Below are positions 24,063 to 36,400 of a DNA stretch of 64,000 nt, piece by piece. Position 1 is the first letter of the stretch. Each line of letters opens with the position of its first letter. The notes under the pieces are model-generated. The model made no database searches. It was not told where the DNA came from and was given only the letters and a program-made list of their open reading frames with translations. The stretch is taken from NCBI GenBank assembly GCA_964036665.1, contig OZ038526.1:32116001-32180000 (forward strand), read 5' to 3'. The translations under genes were made by a program, and so were the position numbers. This DNA is from Gordius sp. MW1. Lineage: Eukaryota > Nematomorpha > Gordioida > Gordea > Gordiidae.

Positions 24063-27000
24063 ATGGCGCGGTCGAATTCCAATATACAATTCCATCAATA
24101 TAATCCTACCGATAGTTTTGACTTATACTTGTCACAATTCAACCATTTTCACAATGTTATCGGTTGCGATAAAAAATCCTTATTTCTATCCGTTATAGGT
24201 ACCGAAAATTTCGAATTACTTACAAACCTTATTGCCCCCCAGGACCCTGCAAACCTTCCTTTTGAAGAATTATGTTTAGCCCTAAAAAACTTTTATTCTC
24301 CCAAATTAAACCCAATCGTACAACGCTACAAATTTAATAAGTTGTCCCAAATGGATGATGAAACCATCGATGCATTTACAGCAAGATTAAAGGGGGTGGC
24401 AATCCATTGCGAATTCGGATCGAACCTTGAAAGTAGCCTCCGTGATAGGTTTGTAGCTGGATTAAAGAAAACAAAGATTGTTGAACGCCTTTTAGGCATA
24501 GAAAATTTGACATGGCAAATTGCGCTGGACACCTCTCGCGCCATGGAAAGGGCAGAACTACAATCGCAATTATTGAATCATTCGGAAACAATTCATTTGG
24601 TAAAACCCAGGTCCTTAAATTATTGTTATTCATGCGGGGGGAATCATAATCGGGCCATGTGTAAATTTCGAACTGCAGTTTGTTTTAAATGTCAAAAAAA
24701 GGGACACATTGGAAAAATATGCAAGAGCGAATGCAGTGTTACGCATCATCAAGTGAATTATTTGAAGGGATATTCGTCATTTCCCACTTATACATTAAAG
24801 GTAAATGATCTAGATGTTAATTTTGAAATTGATACAGGGTCATCAGTGACAATGGTGAATGGAGGAAACATTGTAGTACGGAACGTTTCTCCACTCAAAA
24901 CTATCTTAAAGAGCTATAATGGTACAACCATACCAACGAAAGGGAAAACCGAGGTGACAGTATCTGAAAATGGCAAACGATTTAAATTGCCGTTAATCGT
25001 ATCAGAAGGCCATGGCCACAACATATTAGGACGCGATTGGTTGCAACATTTTCCCCATATCCTAATTCAACTGGCACATAAATGGATTAAAGATGATACC
25101 ACTCCCTCTTCAATCAATATGGTTAATTGTTACAATAATTTGAATGATATTACTAACAAATATTCTTCGTTATTTGATAATAAATCCACCGGAGTTATTG
25201 ATTTTTATACAACACTTAAACTTAAACCCGAATCCTCTCCTAAATTTTTTCGGCCCAGACCAATCCCTTATTTTATTAAAGAAAAAGTGGATAAGGAGTT
25301 AGACCGACTAGTTAATGAAGGGGTTTTGAAATCTGTAAAATATGCCGACTATGCAGCGCCCATTGTTACTGTTCTTAAAAAAAATGGGGGATTACGAATT
25401 TGTGGAGATTTCCGAAATTTGAATAATAATCTAGTTGTTGAAAAATACCCTCTTCCCCGAATCCAAGACTTGTTTTCTAAATTAGCAGGTTTTAGATATT
25501 TCTCCATATTAGACCTAAAGGAAGCTTATTATCAAATTAAAATTACTGAAAAATCACAAAATATTTTAACAATTAATACCCACAGAGGACTTTTTCAATA
25601 TACTCGACTTCCATTCGGAATTGCTTCTGCCCCAGCGATATTTCAGCGCTTCATAGACTCATTATTTAGGAACATTAATGGTGTAGTATGTTATTTAGAC
25701 GACATTATCGTGTCTGGGAAAACAATTGAGGATCACAATAAAAATCTCGAAATAGTGTTTAAAATATTGGATGAGGCTAATATAAAATTAAAACGAGAAA
25801 AATGTAATTTTTTACAAAAATCAATTGAATATCTTGGACATATAATAAACGAGGAAGGAATTCACACAACTAACAAAAATACTAAGGCAATTATAAATGC
25901 TCCTGACCCTACATCAATTAAAGAATTACAATCTTTCTTAGGCATGGCTACCTATTATGCTAAGTTTATACAAAATTTTTCGACTCTAGCACAACCGTTG
26001 TATAAATTATTAAGAAAATCAGTGAAATGGAATTGGACACAAGATTGTATAAATGCCATTAATAAAATAAAGAAAAAAATAATTAATGCTCCTGTTTTAG
26101 TTCATTTTAATCCTCAATTACCATTGCTACTCTCCACCGATGCTTCAGCGGAAGGTATCGGCGCCGTTTTATCACATGAAATTAAGGGGTACGAGCATCC
26201 CATTTCTTTTGCCTCGCGCACACTCAACGCTGCGGAGAGAAATTACAGCCAAATTGAAAAAGAAGCGTTAGCCATTATATTTGCATTTCAAAAATTTCGA
26301 GAATACATTTATGGCCAAACCTTCACTCTAGTAACAGACCACAAACCACTATTATCAATATTTAATCAAACCAAAAACGTACCTCAAGCTGTATCGGCGC
26401 GACTTCAACGATGGGCTTTATTTACAACACCGTACCAATTTAATATTAGATATAAGAATACCAAAGAAAACGCTCGTGCAGATATGCTCTCAAGGTTAGC
26501 TGTTCCGGACGAAACAATATCTCAAGAGGGAGATATTTGTGCTATTTACGAAGAAACATTTAAGCAATTACCAATTACATCGGCAGATGTGGCCAGACAT
26601 ACCCGTCAAGATCCTGTTCTAGGACAAGTATATAATTACGTACTTCACGGTTGGCCCAAAAAAGTGGAATCGGAACTAGTCGTGTACCATCAACGCCAAA
26701 AAGAATTAACAACGCTAAAAGGATGCCTTTTCTGGGGATATAGGGTGGTCATTCCACAAAAATTAAGAAAAGATATTTTATATATGCTCCATTTAGGCCA
26801 TCCTGGTATGACCCGCTCTAGGATTCTAGCCCGTCAACATTTATGGTATCCAGGTATCGATAAGGACATCCAAAATTACGTTAATAATTGTAAAAATTGC
26901 CAAGAGTGGTTTTCTGGAACACCAGAATTAGCTCCCCAAAAATGGACAAACCCTGGTAAACCTTGGTCTAGGCTACATTTAGATTTTTGTGGTTCTATTC

Positions 27001-27332
27001 ACGGTTATTATTATCTAATTTTGGTCGATGCATATACCAAATGGCCAGAGATATTCCCTATGACCAGCATTAGTGCATCGTGCACTATCAATGCCCTCGA
27101 ATCGATATTTGCTCGTTTCGGACTACCTAATTCCATTGTTTCAGATAATGGTCCACAATTTACAAGTGCTGAATTCAAGGGATATTGCAAAAAAAATAAT
27201 ATTCGAAACATTTATTCAAGTCCTTACCACCCTCGTTCTAATGGAGAAGCCGAACGTTTTATTCGAACCTTTAAAAATTTCCTATATAAGTCGCAAAATT
27301 TTCAACTGGTTTTACCCCAGCAGATTTGTTAA
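24063..27332 (+). CDS. Gag-Pol polyprotein of the Ty3/gypsy element, truncated in integrase
   Basis: A 1089-codon single frame fuses Gag and Pol. Approximate positions are: Gag with two CCHC knuckles at residues 188-223 (CYSCGGNHNRAMC, CFKCQKKGHIGKIC); protease FEIDTGSSV near 256; reverse transcriptase with RICGDFRNLN near 444 and YLDD near 543; RNase H STDASAEGIG near 691 and TDHKPLL; integrase HHCC zinc site near 909-940 (HLGHPG, CKNCQ); then catalytic Asp in LHLDF, Asp in VSDNGPQF and Glu in NGEAERF. The frame stops at 27330 just after the catalytic Glu, while the next integrase segment continues in another frame. The ATG lies one base past the LTR, so any tRNA primer site (TGG at 24064) would be inside the coding region. 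Confidence 0.93.
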   Translation: MARSNSNIQFHQYNPTDSFDLYLSQFNHFHNVIGCDKKSLFLSVIGTENFELLTNLIAPQDPANLPFEELCLALKNFYSPKLNPIVQRYKFNKLSQMDDETIDAFTARLKGVAIHCEFGSNLESSLRDRFVAGLKKTKIVERLLGIENLTWQIALDTSRAMERAELQSQLLNHSETIHLVKPRSLNYCYSCGGNHNRAMCKFRTAVCFKCQKKGHIGKICKSECSVTHHQVNYLKGYSSFPTYTLKVNDLDVNFEIDTGSSVTMVNGGNIVVRNVSPLKTILKSYNGTTIPTKGKTEVTVSENGKRFKLPLIVSEGHGHNILGRDWLQHFPHILIQLAHKWIKDDTTPSSINMVNCYNNLNDITNKYSSLFDNKSTGVIDFYTTLKLKPESSPKFFRPRPIPYFIKEKVDKELDRLVNEGVLKSVKYADYAAPIVTVLKKNGGLRICGDFRNLNNNLVVEKYPLPRIQDLFSKLAGFRYFSILDLKEAYYQIKITEKSQNILTINTHRGLFQYTRLPFGIASAPAIFQRFIDSLFRNINGVVCYLDDIIVSGKTIEDHNKNLEIVFKILDEANIKLKREKCNFLQKSIEYLGHIINEEGIHTTNKNTKAIINAPDPTSIKELQSFLGMATYYAKFIQNFSTLAQPLYKLLRKSVKWNWTQDCINAINKIKKKIINAPVLVHFNPQLPLLLSTDASAEGIGAVLSHEIKGYEHPISFASRTLNAAERNYSQIEKEALAIIFAFQKFREYIYGQTFTLVTDHKPLLSIFNQTKNVPQAVSARLQRWALFTTPYQFNIRYKNTKENARADMLSRLAVPDETISQEGDICAIYEETFKQLPITSADVARHTRQDPVLGQVYNYVLHGWPKKVESELVVYHQRQKELTTLKGCLFWGYRVVIPQKLRKDILYMLHLGHPGMTRSRILARQHLWYPGIDKDIQNYVNNCKNCQEWFSGTPELAPQKWTNPGKPWSRLHLDFCGSIHGYYYLILVDAYTKWPEIFPMTSISASCTINALESIFARFGLPNSIVSDNGPQFTSAEFKGYCKKNNIRNIYSSPYHPRSNGEAERFIRTFKNFLYKSQNFQLVLPQQIC

Positions 27333-27910
27333 TCAAAATTCACCCCTTAAGTTTGTTTAGTTTTTTAAAACCACACATGATGGTAGGGGAACTTGAAGAA
27401 GATAATTTTATTAGAAGAAAATTTTTAATCGGTGACAAAGTCTGGGTGAGAGATTTTACAAGTAGTGACAAATTGTGGTGCAAAGGAGTCGTTCGTAAAA
27501 TACTTGGTCCCGTTTCTTACGTAATCGAAACAGAAGAAGGTATGATGTGGAAAAGACATGGCGACCACATAAGGAAACGATCGGATACAATCATGGAAGA
27601 AGACTTGCCTACACAGGTGACAACGCCCTGCCCCTCTCCTTCTACAGACTTGGCAAATGATTCACCATTTGACGATTACAGCACGGAGCAAGCTAGTTTT
27701 TCACGTACACCACCTATGACGCCCTCCATTAATACTCTTCCATCTACGACCCTTCCTTTTAACTCGCCACCATCCACATCTTCGACGATACCACTTACGT
27801 CCCCGCCCCGTTTGCCGATCGATCCTGACGTAGTTGGACTACCTTCACCTACACTACCACGACGGTCGACCCGAATTAAATACCCGATGCAAAGATACGG
27901 AATCGATTAA
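27302..27910 (+). pseudogene. Displaced integrase C-terminal segment of the Ty3/gypsy element
   Basis: In the frame two bases away from the main ORF this stretch reads STGFTPADLL and later a module with FLIGDKVWVRDF and KILGPVSYVI, the GPY/F domain that ends many gypsy integrases. A Ser/Thr/Pro-rich tail follows to 27910. About two dozen residues usually found between the catalytic Glu helix and TGFTPA seem absent. The break therefore looks like a small deletion with frameshift rather than a programmed shift. I do not reconstruct the joined product. Confidence 0.75.
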
Positions 27911-27921
27911 GGGGAAAGAAA
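27908..27921 (+). other. Polypurine tract of the Ty3/gypsy element
   Basis: AAGGGGAAAGAAA sits immediately 5' of the 3' LTR, the expected primer position for plus-strand DNA synthesis. Confidence 0.8.
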
Positions 27922-28225
27922 TGCTGTAGCTCGCCTTTTCCCATACTCAAATTAAGCCTTTTCCCATACTCAAATTAAGCCTTTTCCCATACTCAAATTA
28001 ACTCATTAGTGCTTTTCCTTTTTAGTTAATACTCCCACACTCTCACCCATTAGTTATAATATCATTAGTTACTTTCCCACACTCTCACCATGATTTGAGT
28101 TCGCATTCATTATTGTAATTAAGTACATTATTATTCCCACGCTTTTTCCTATATATTACCAAATTATCGCATAAATGCATTCTTGGATTTTTTCCCTTTC
28201 TTACGCATTTTATTACGCTATAAAA
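27922..28225 (+). repeat. 3' LTR of Ty3/gypsy element
   Basis: By eye it is identical to 23758-24061 over all 304 bp, including the triple tandem unit. GAAAC follows. Confidence 0.92.
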
Positions 28226-28230
28226 GAAAC

Positions 28231-29715
28231 GTTAGATAAAAATAGAGGATTATGGTAAAACTGAATATTTTAAGGATATAGTGAGTATCGTAGGGTTCAA
28301 ATGTAAAAGATATGTCTCGTGTATTTTGCAGTAATATTCATAACCATCGGGTCGGGCGGGTCCGCCTCGGGTCGAGTTTCGGATCACCCGTAAAGGTCTC
28401 TACTCCCCCCCCCCCCTGCTGCTCCTAATTTAAACTTTAGGTTGTCTTTCTTTATATCCTTGTAGGATAGTTAAAATAAGAATAAGCTCTGCATTTATCT
28501 GTATTAGAACTTTCAGGGTTTTATAGGCTGAATTATTTAAATTATTAATTACTGAAGTTAAGAAACAAAAAATGAAATTTTATTTGAACATTTCTTTAGA
28601 GGTTAGATTGATGTATGATTTTATATTGTTTAAAAATCTGTGAATATTTTTTATAAGTTTGAAATCATGGTTTGCTTTAATAGAATGAAAACGACATAAA
28701 CAAAATTTCTTGTACGGAACTTACCTGATTTTTGCAAGCATACCTTATTTTATTTAAAAGTTGTATAGCCCACACATTTGAATCTCACCATTCCCAGCGT
28801 ACTTCTTCACAAAACTATTGTGTCAAATTTGTTTTGGTCTCATAGCCAGTTCGTTCCAAATCTGAATTTTAATCTTAATTTAACCTGTTTCTGACACTCA
28901 GATTCTTTATTGACTGTGTGATCTGAGATAATCACAATGTTTTTTAAGCATCTTGAAAGGTTGAGATTTATCGCCCTTCCTATCCTAGCCTCAATAACTT
29001 TTATATGCCTCTTTGACGTTTTTCATTTTAAACCGCCATTTTAAAATTTTTTTGCTATGTGTAAATAATAAAAGCCTATGCTTAAATAAGGTTTCAATCA
29101 TAGGGTCCTTTGAGTCCGTTTTAAAAAAGCAGACAAGGCCTTAGTCTATCTCTTCATCCATTTTTCAAGGGCCATCTTAATCGTTATTGACAATCCGATA
29201 ATCTAATGAATTTAAAGCAAACCCCGTCTTAACTGCGTTTAGTCATAGGTCTTGAATATTAAAAGAAAGTTCAAATAGCTCGCTAACCATTCCGTTAGTT
29301 TCAATTAATACTATGCCGTTTTAATGTGGACAATTGCTTTGTTTTTCAATATAATTAAATTTCCAAGATATTAACTAAGGTTCATTAACAGTTAATATAA
29401 TGTTCAAGAGTCAAATCTAGAATATCAATATCGTTGTTGTCGCATTACTTCAGTAAAATCTATGGAATAAATTGTAGCGACCTAAATTCCTCCACTCATC
29501 TTCCGCAAGCCCAATTCACTTTTCCTACGTGTCATGCTCCATGGCTTTAATTTAATTTATTGTGCGTACTTTAACACAGCGAAAAAATTGTGCATTTGGC
29601 ATTAGCAGTCATGAAGTTGATTTTAATAGAATCGGCTGATTTAAAAATAATCAGGTGATAAATTCATTCATTTCATCCGTTTTGGGGCAACCGGTATAAT
29701 GCCCTTCGGGTCAAA
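28231..29715. other. Gene-free AT-rich stretch
   Basis: A GC-rich patch near 28346-28385 with repeated GGGTCGGG/CTCGGGTCGAG words is followed by a poly-C run. It resembles subterminal sequence of hAT-type elements, but no ends could be paired. Nothing else recognisable was found. Confidence 0.35.
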
Positions 29716-29733
29716 GTCTCACGATCGTGAGAC
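29716..29733. repeat. Perfect 18-bp palindrome
   Basis: GTCTCACGATCGTGAGAC is a perfect palindrome, followed by a second CGTGAGACTTTTTCG word. It stands about 30 bp before the tandem array and may be a transposon end or a cis-acting site. Confidence 0.7.
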
Positions 29734-29760
29734 TTTTTCGTGAGACTTTTTCGAAGCGAC

Positions 29761-31152
29761 AGATTTCAAATTGAATTGCTGTAAGTTCATCTGTTAAAAT
29801 TTCTCAGTTATTATATCAAAATCAAAATATCTCTTTTTAAATGTGTTTAGGGCAAAATTACTTACAATATTTTTAACTACATTAAACGTATGCATTATGT
29901 TTATTTTACAATTATGTCTTAATATTTAATTTTATATATTATATTTTTGTGTTGCTTATGATACAAATTTAAAAACTCTGGGATATTGATTTATGATTAC
30001 TATACATTTAAGATTTCAAATTGAACTGCTGTAAGTTTATATGTCAAAATTTCTCAGTTATCATATCAAAATATCTCTTTTTAAATGTGTTTAGGGCAAA
30101 ATTACTTACAATATTTTTAACTACATTAAAAGTATGGATTTTAATTATTTTACAATTATGTCTTATTAATATTTAATTTTATTTACTATATTTTTGTGTT
30201 GCTTATGATACAAATTTAAAAACTCTGGGATATTGATATATGATTACTATACATTTAAGATTTCAAATTGAACTGCTGTAAGGTTATCTGTCAAAATTTC
30301 TCAGTTATCATAAAATATCTCTTTTTAAATGTGTTTAGGGCAAAATTACTTACGATATTTTTAACTACATTAAAAGTATGCATTATGTTTATTTTACAAT
30401 TTTATCTTAATATTTAATTTTATATATTATATTTTTGTGTTGCTTATGATACAAATTTAAAAACTCTGGGATATTGATTTATGATTACTATACATTTAAG
30501 ATTTCAAATTGAACTGCTGTAAGTTTATCTGTCAAAGTTTCTCAGTTATCATATCAAAATATCTCTTTTTAATTGTGTTTAGGGCAAAATTCCTTACAAT
30601 ATTTTTAACTACATTAAAAGTATGGATTTTAATTATTTTACAATTATGTCTTATTAATATTTAATTTTATTTACTATATTTTTGTGTTGCTTATGATACA
30701 AATTTAAAAATCTGGGATATTGATATATGATTACTATACATTTAAGATTTCAAATTGAACTGCTGTAAGTTTATCTGTCAAAATTTCTCAGTTATCATAA
30801 AATATCTCTTTTTAAATGTGTTTAGGGCAAAATTACTTACGATATTTTTAACTACATTAAAAGTATGCATTATGTTTATTTTACAATTATGTCTTAATAT
30901 TTAATTTTATATATTATATTTTTGTGTTGCTTATGATACAAATTTAAAAACTCTGGGAATTGATTTATGATTACTATACGTTTAAGATTTCAAATTGAAC
31001 TGCTGTAAGTTTATCTGTCAAAGTTTCTCAGTTATCATATCAAAATATCTTTTTAAATGTGTTTAGGGCAAAATTACTTACGATATTTTTAACTACATTA
31101 AAAGTATGCATTATGTTTATTTTACAATTATGTCTTAATATTTAATTTTATA
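29761..31152. repeat. Tandem array of six ~240-bp units with a two-unit super-period
   Basis: Units starting AGATTTCAAATTGAA begin at 29761, 30010, 30258, 30499, 30745 and 30985; the last is cut at 31152. Units 2 and 4 share variants (TATGGATTTTAATTATTTTA, TCTTATTAATATTTAA). Units 3 and 5 share others (ATCATAAAATATCTC, ACTTACGATATTTT). The alternation indicates that a dimer of about 488 bp was amplified. Confidence 0.9.
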
Positions 31153-31159
31153 GCTTTGC

Positions 31160-31521
31160 CATTTGTGAAGAGAAGGCACATCCGTGATGTCATGACCCTT
31201 TGCATGGTCCAGCCCAATGTGCGCGGCGATAGAGAAATTGAGAATTTTTTTTTGTACATCCACAATAACTAGATTGGGCTTGGGAGGGACCCCTTGTTCC
31301 CCTATGATATGTGGCAAAGGCTCGATGCAGAGGGGCCCCGTACCAACAACCACCTGGAAGGATTTCATAATGCGCTTAGAAGTGGGCTTAAACAAATCCA
31401 CCCTACTATATACATGTTAGTTCATTTCCTGCAAGGCCTGCAAGAAAAAACTAATGTTGATTTGCTACACATCTCACAGGGCAAGAGAGTGTATGAAACA
31501 AATAATAATACGCTTCTATAA
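31160..31521 (+). pseudogene. MULE-type transposase C-terminal remnant
   Basis: The open frame 31294-31521 reads FPYDMWQRLD, then RTNNHLEGFHNALRSGLKQ and HPTIYMLVHFLQ. This RTNN-LEG(F/W)H-HP.I pattern is the conserved end of MULE transposases and of host genes derived from them. The upstream part is missing or out of frame. It abuts the truncated last unit of the tandem array. Confidence 0.6.
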
Positions 31522-32399
31522 ATTATAATATAAATCGTCTTATAGCTCAATATACAAATGTATCTAACCCTATGCCCCTATTTTCATGTGTTGCAGCCAT
31601 CTCTAATTATATGCACTTACAAGGTCACGATGCCCCGTTATATGATGAAATTGATTTACAATAATAAATAAAATTTGTTTAATTTTTAAATACAAGCTTG
31701 AAAATATGTTAATATTTTGCGCTGCATGTGTTTTATTTTTACTCATAGACCATCTTATATTATTTATTAGACTTAATTGTATATTTAAGGAAAATTAAAT
31801 CATCTCACCAAATATTTTGGAATGTCTTTACTATATTGGTTGCATGCCAATAGTAAATGATCTTTATTATTAATCAATTTCACGCTCTAAAAAATCTTTT
31901 GCCCATATGTCTCCTGTCAAAATTAATTTGAATTACTTTTGCTGATACAAGCTCCAACATATAAATTGTTTGGAACGGCTTTAAATAATCTTTTAATACT
32001 ACTGGGCATATATTAAAAGATAGCATATATAATATTCACGTTTTAAATATGAGAAATATAAAAATAACGCAAGAAAATTTTAATTACCTTTAAATACTTA
32101 ACAGATCACCCATACTCATTTAAGTTTCCCGATACTAAAGATAAATGTGGCAATAGACGTTATTAAAGTTGACTAGGACATAATTATGTTTATTATCAAT
32201 AATTAAATCCTATATCAGCTAACATTATACAAATAAATTGTCTAAGTTGATTCTTGCTAATTCTAACATAACATAACAAGAACTATTAAAAATTTATCCT
32301 TTGTAGAGAAATATGTTCTCTACAAATGATTTAAGTGAATGAATTTATTTAAAACGTCTTGTTTATATACACAACTATTGGGGTTATTTAAATTATAAT

Positions 32400-32640
32400 T
32401 AGTGGTCAAATAATAAGGTTAAGAATATGAATAGTGAGGGTTGTGAATGCTCGAATAATAAAGGTTAAGTTGTATGAATAGGTAACCATCGATCGAGTTT
32501 ATATATTCAAATAATAAAGGTTAAGTTTTTGCCTAGGTAACTGATGCGAGTTGCTTTATTCAAATTACCTAGAAGGTTAAATTCTATCCTAGGTAACGAT
32601 ATAATTCCAAGAGGTATATTCAAATACGAAAGGTTAGTGT
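32400..32640. repeat. Degenerate ~60-bp minisatellite
   Basis: About four diverged units share TTCAAATAATAAAGGTTAAG followed by GGTAAC-type words (at roughly 32400, 32450, 32508 and 32560). Confidence 0.55.
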
Positions 32641-32959
32641 AACCATACTTTTTCAACTACTTTCATACATTAATTTACACACTATATATTTTAAAATGTA
32701 ACAATAGTATGTTTTATTGTATTAAGCTTATTTTACTTATACTATATTGTACATTAAACACATAAGTGATAATATTTATTTATTATATACATAGAATAAC
32801 TATTATTATATGTTAAATCCCATAGATATTACAACAGATAGAATATGCACAAGTGATAATACCTATTCATTTTATATATATCATTAACTATTGTTATATG
32901 TTAGTTATATAAGTTACATATTGTAACAGATATAAAATGTATAACGTTTTATAGCATTA

Positions 32960-33245
32960 CTTTAGCTTTTCATATGCTATACATACAAATTGAACCAATT
33001 GATAGTAACACATGTTCATTTATTAACTATTATTATTATTAACAGCTTAATCTAGTTTATATGTTACAATGTAATTGAAATGTTTTATATAACATTAAAT
33101 ATAATTATAAACGTTTTATAGCCTTGCTCTAACTATAATTATCCTATATATACACATTAAACCAATTGATAGTAACACATGTTCATTAATTATTAACTAT
33201 TATTATTATTAACAATTAAATCTAATTTATTTGATACTATATAAA
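32960..33245. repeat. Two diverged ~165-bp tandem units
   Basis: AACCAATTGATAGTAACACA TGTTCATT occurs at about 32993 and 33162, each followed by TTAACTATTATTATTATTAA. A more diverged third copy may lie near 32750. Confidence 0.6.
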
Positions 33246-33400
33246 TAAAATATGTTATAATATCCATATATTTACATGTACAAATTAAATATTTCATATG
33301 ATCCGAATTTTTGATTCATGCATACAAAAATTAGACTGGATGTACCCAAATCCATTTCATCGATCATGCTTTAGGATTTTAATAAAAACACAAGCTCGCA

Positions 33401-36400
33401 ATGTCAGCAAATATGACCAGGAGTAAGAAGAAGAGGATTAAGGCGGTTACTCAAAAAGTTAAAGTTTTTCGTGCTAATGAGCCCCTTATAAGCGTATTCA
33501 TGTGGGGGATAAATCACACAGTATGATGCTTTATGAAATTATTATTTATTTAACGTTTATATCCTAAAAATTATGTTTATAAATATAAATAATCATTTAA
33601 ATTTTGATGAGTTAGTAATTTTTTACAATGGGCTTTGTTTCATATGGGGTAATAAATCTTGCAATTTGATTTTATAATAAATTTTTTCATATTGTCTTTT
33701 AACATTATTTTCAACTTAAAAATATAATAGGCTTTTAGCAGTGATTTTTCATATAACTTATGGTTATGCATATTTTGCACATTTGTTGAAGATGGCTTAG
33801 GTGATCATGGTCAAATACAGCAATTTAGCTTTATTACCCTCATTTTATAAAATTATGTCATTAAGTTAATTACAAATTTCACATTTACCATATGGATGTA
33901 AATATTACATGTATAAAGAATATATTTGACATGAAAGGAAAATAATGTAATTGATTTAGTTTTGAGTATTTAAATTGTTTCAACTAATCTACCACTTTTT
34001 TAGATTTTGATATGATAGCAATATTACTTTATTAATCAAATATCATTCAATTAACATCCTTGTATATAATTTTCTACTGCTTTTATGTTAATAAATAATG
34101 CTCGTTTGCTCTTTTTTTCAATTTCTGTTAATAAGAATGTTAATTTTAGTGTTCCCAAAAAATCCATCACCTATTTTATATCCTGGCTTTGGCCACAAAA
34201 CATTATATAGGTTATTTCTTTAACATAAATTCCCTCATGATTTATTATGAACTCAATCCATAGTAAAAAATCTATGGCATCAATACATTTGATTTTGCAA
34301 TTATCCATAGCACATCCCAATTTGGTAGTGTGATTGCCGCTTAAAATATCGATTTTTGGTAAACGCCGATATAAACATGTTTGTTTGTCGTTAATTAAAG
34401 GTTTTCTTACTTAAATTGCGAGACATCAAAATTAATTGCTTTATTATATTAAATTTAGTTTTTTTTACTCTTAAAGGCAAATTTCCATCAATATTTATTG
34501 TTCTTTCTTTGTTGCTTAATTTTTATTTTTATATAATAGTCCGTTTAAATAAAAAATAAAATTAAATTACGTTTATATTTCGTCTGCCCATTGGCAATTA
34601 GTTTTCGTAATATAAACGCAAAAGAATTATTCGTGGTTGCCAAATATTTAAAGTAAAATTATAATTAAACGAATTTGAATAATTTACAATATCATAAATT
34701 TGTTTTAGAAATGGTATCATAATATTAAGGCTAAAAATGAGCTTGAAGAAAATATCTTGCTTTTCGTTTGAACCCTTTTACAAAAAATAGGTATATTGGT
34801 GGTTTAGCTTGGGGCTATTATAAAGTAAAAGCCTAACAAATTCATTTAAAATAAATAAGTGAATACGTTTATTCCTACTTTTATACTCAAATTCTTTCAT
34901 TTTTATAATAAAGTTTCTGAATTTTTTAAAAAAAAATGACATGGGTCTAACTAAGATTGAATAAGTAAGTGGGGGGGGGAGATGGGAAAATATCGATTTT
35001 TAGAGCTTTTTACTACTATTCTTTATTTAAACAATCAAAAAATGATAAAACTTTATTGAATTATGTATATATGGGTATAGCCAGCTTTTAATAATGGGTT
35101 TTAAAATTATTTATATGGAAGTTTGATTAGGATTTTGAAAAAATTAATTTTGCCCGATCAACTTTATAATACTTACGGTTTAGTCTTAATATTCAGGCAA
35201 TATAATGATACCAGAAATTTAAATTATTATTAAATAGCAGGTAGGCCTATTATTTGCTCTGCAATTTTAAATTTATTTGCATTTACTATTTAAATTTAGT
35301 TAAATAATTGTATTTTTTCAAATTTATTATTTAGGTTCAAGAATTAACGCACGTCAATGTGCCCGTTATGCTCATGCCCGACGATTTCAAGGCCTCTAGC
35401 AAAGTTAGAGTCGATAATCACTTCTTTAACAAGTAACTGTTTTATTTAATTCAAAATAATATTTATTTTTTTTATAAAAAAATACGGAAATATTATTATA
35501 AAATTAGCGGATTATAACATATTGTGAGTTTTTAGCAAAAATTAATTTAAGTTACCCATTTGTTGAAAAAATTGGAAATTTTGTTGATTTGTGCGTTTAG
35601 AGAAAACCTACCTAGTCATTACAAGATAAAGGAATATTGCCCGGTCGTGTTCAGGAAACTGCGAGAAATTTTTGGTATACCAGAGATGATTTATTTAGTA
35701 AGTCCTTTTTTCGAATCAAACCAAATCGCCAAAAAACGAGAAAAAAAATTGTTTTAATACTTAATTATTTCAATTGTTAATAACATTCGCATTTTTTATA
35801 TTGTTTTTATGCCAAAAACATGTATTTATAAACGTAGAATCTGCTGCCTGAAGAGGAAAAGCGAATCATATTATTTTTTCACTAAAATTAAAGCTGTATT
35901 TAAGTTAAAATTAATCTAATTTGTCAATTTTTGATACGATTACGAATTAAAACAATTTATCACTCTTACTAAATTAAACATATAATTTTTTAAGACAAAA
36001 ATTTAGTACTTTAAATTATTTGTTAGTTTGTTAGCTAACACATCGATTATAGTTTGGCTAAGGAAATGTTATGCTAAAACTTTTTTTATGAAAATAAACC
36101 AGAGTTTAAAGAGTTTTAATTTATTAAATTTCGAATAAAATTAATTTTAGTTTTGATATTTCTATGTATAGGACTCTCTAACAAAATTCCAACCGAGGCT
36201 CATGGATTCCTCAGGGAAGAGCGGAGCTAAATTTTATGTTTCTTTCGATAAACGGTTCGTCCTGAAAAGTCTGTACAGCGAAGAAGTCATGCAAATGCAT
36301 CAAATACTCAAATCCTATCACCAAGTACAATCACTTACTCTCAGTTTCATGGGCGTAGCCAGGGGGTGGCAGGGAGGGGTGGCTGCCCCCCTCTAAATCC

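Larger units (their letters stand above)
23758..28225 (+). mobile_element. Young Ty3/gypsy LTR retrotransposon
   Basis: Two 304-bp LTRs (23758-24061 and 27922-28225) look identical and are bracketed by GAAAC at 23753-23757 and 28226-28230, a 5-bp target-site duplication. A purine tract AAGGGGAAAGAAA directly precedes the 3' LTR. The interior carries gag, protease, RT, RNase H and integrase in the Ty3/gypsy order. LTR identity implies recent insertion, but the integrase frame is disrupted near 27290-27330. Confidence 0.95.
31522..33400. other. AT-rich spacer upstream of PIP4K2
   Basis: No genes are seen. It contains degenerate short repeats listed separately and presumably the PIP4K2 promoter and 5' UTR, which I cannot locate more precisely. 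Confidence 0.4.

Noticed and set aside
27302-27332. Programmed frameshift between integrase parts of the gypsy element
   Set aside because: No slippery heptamer is visible and conserved integrase residues seem missing at the join, which favours a deletion.
29761-31152. Repeat array as a CRISPR-like array
   Set aside because: Units are about 240 bp, contiguous and without unique spacers, in a eukaryotic context.
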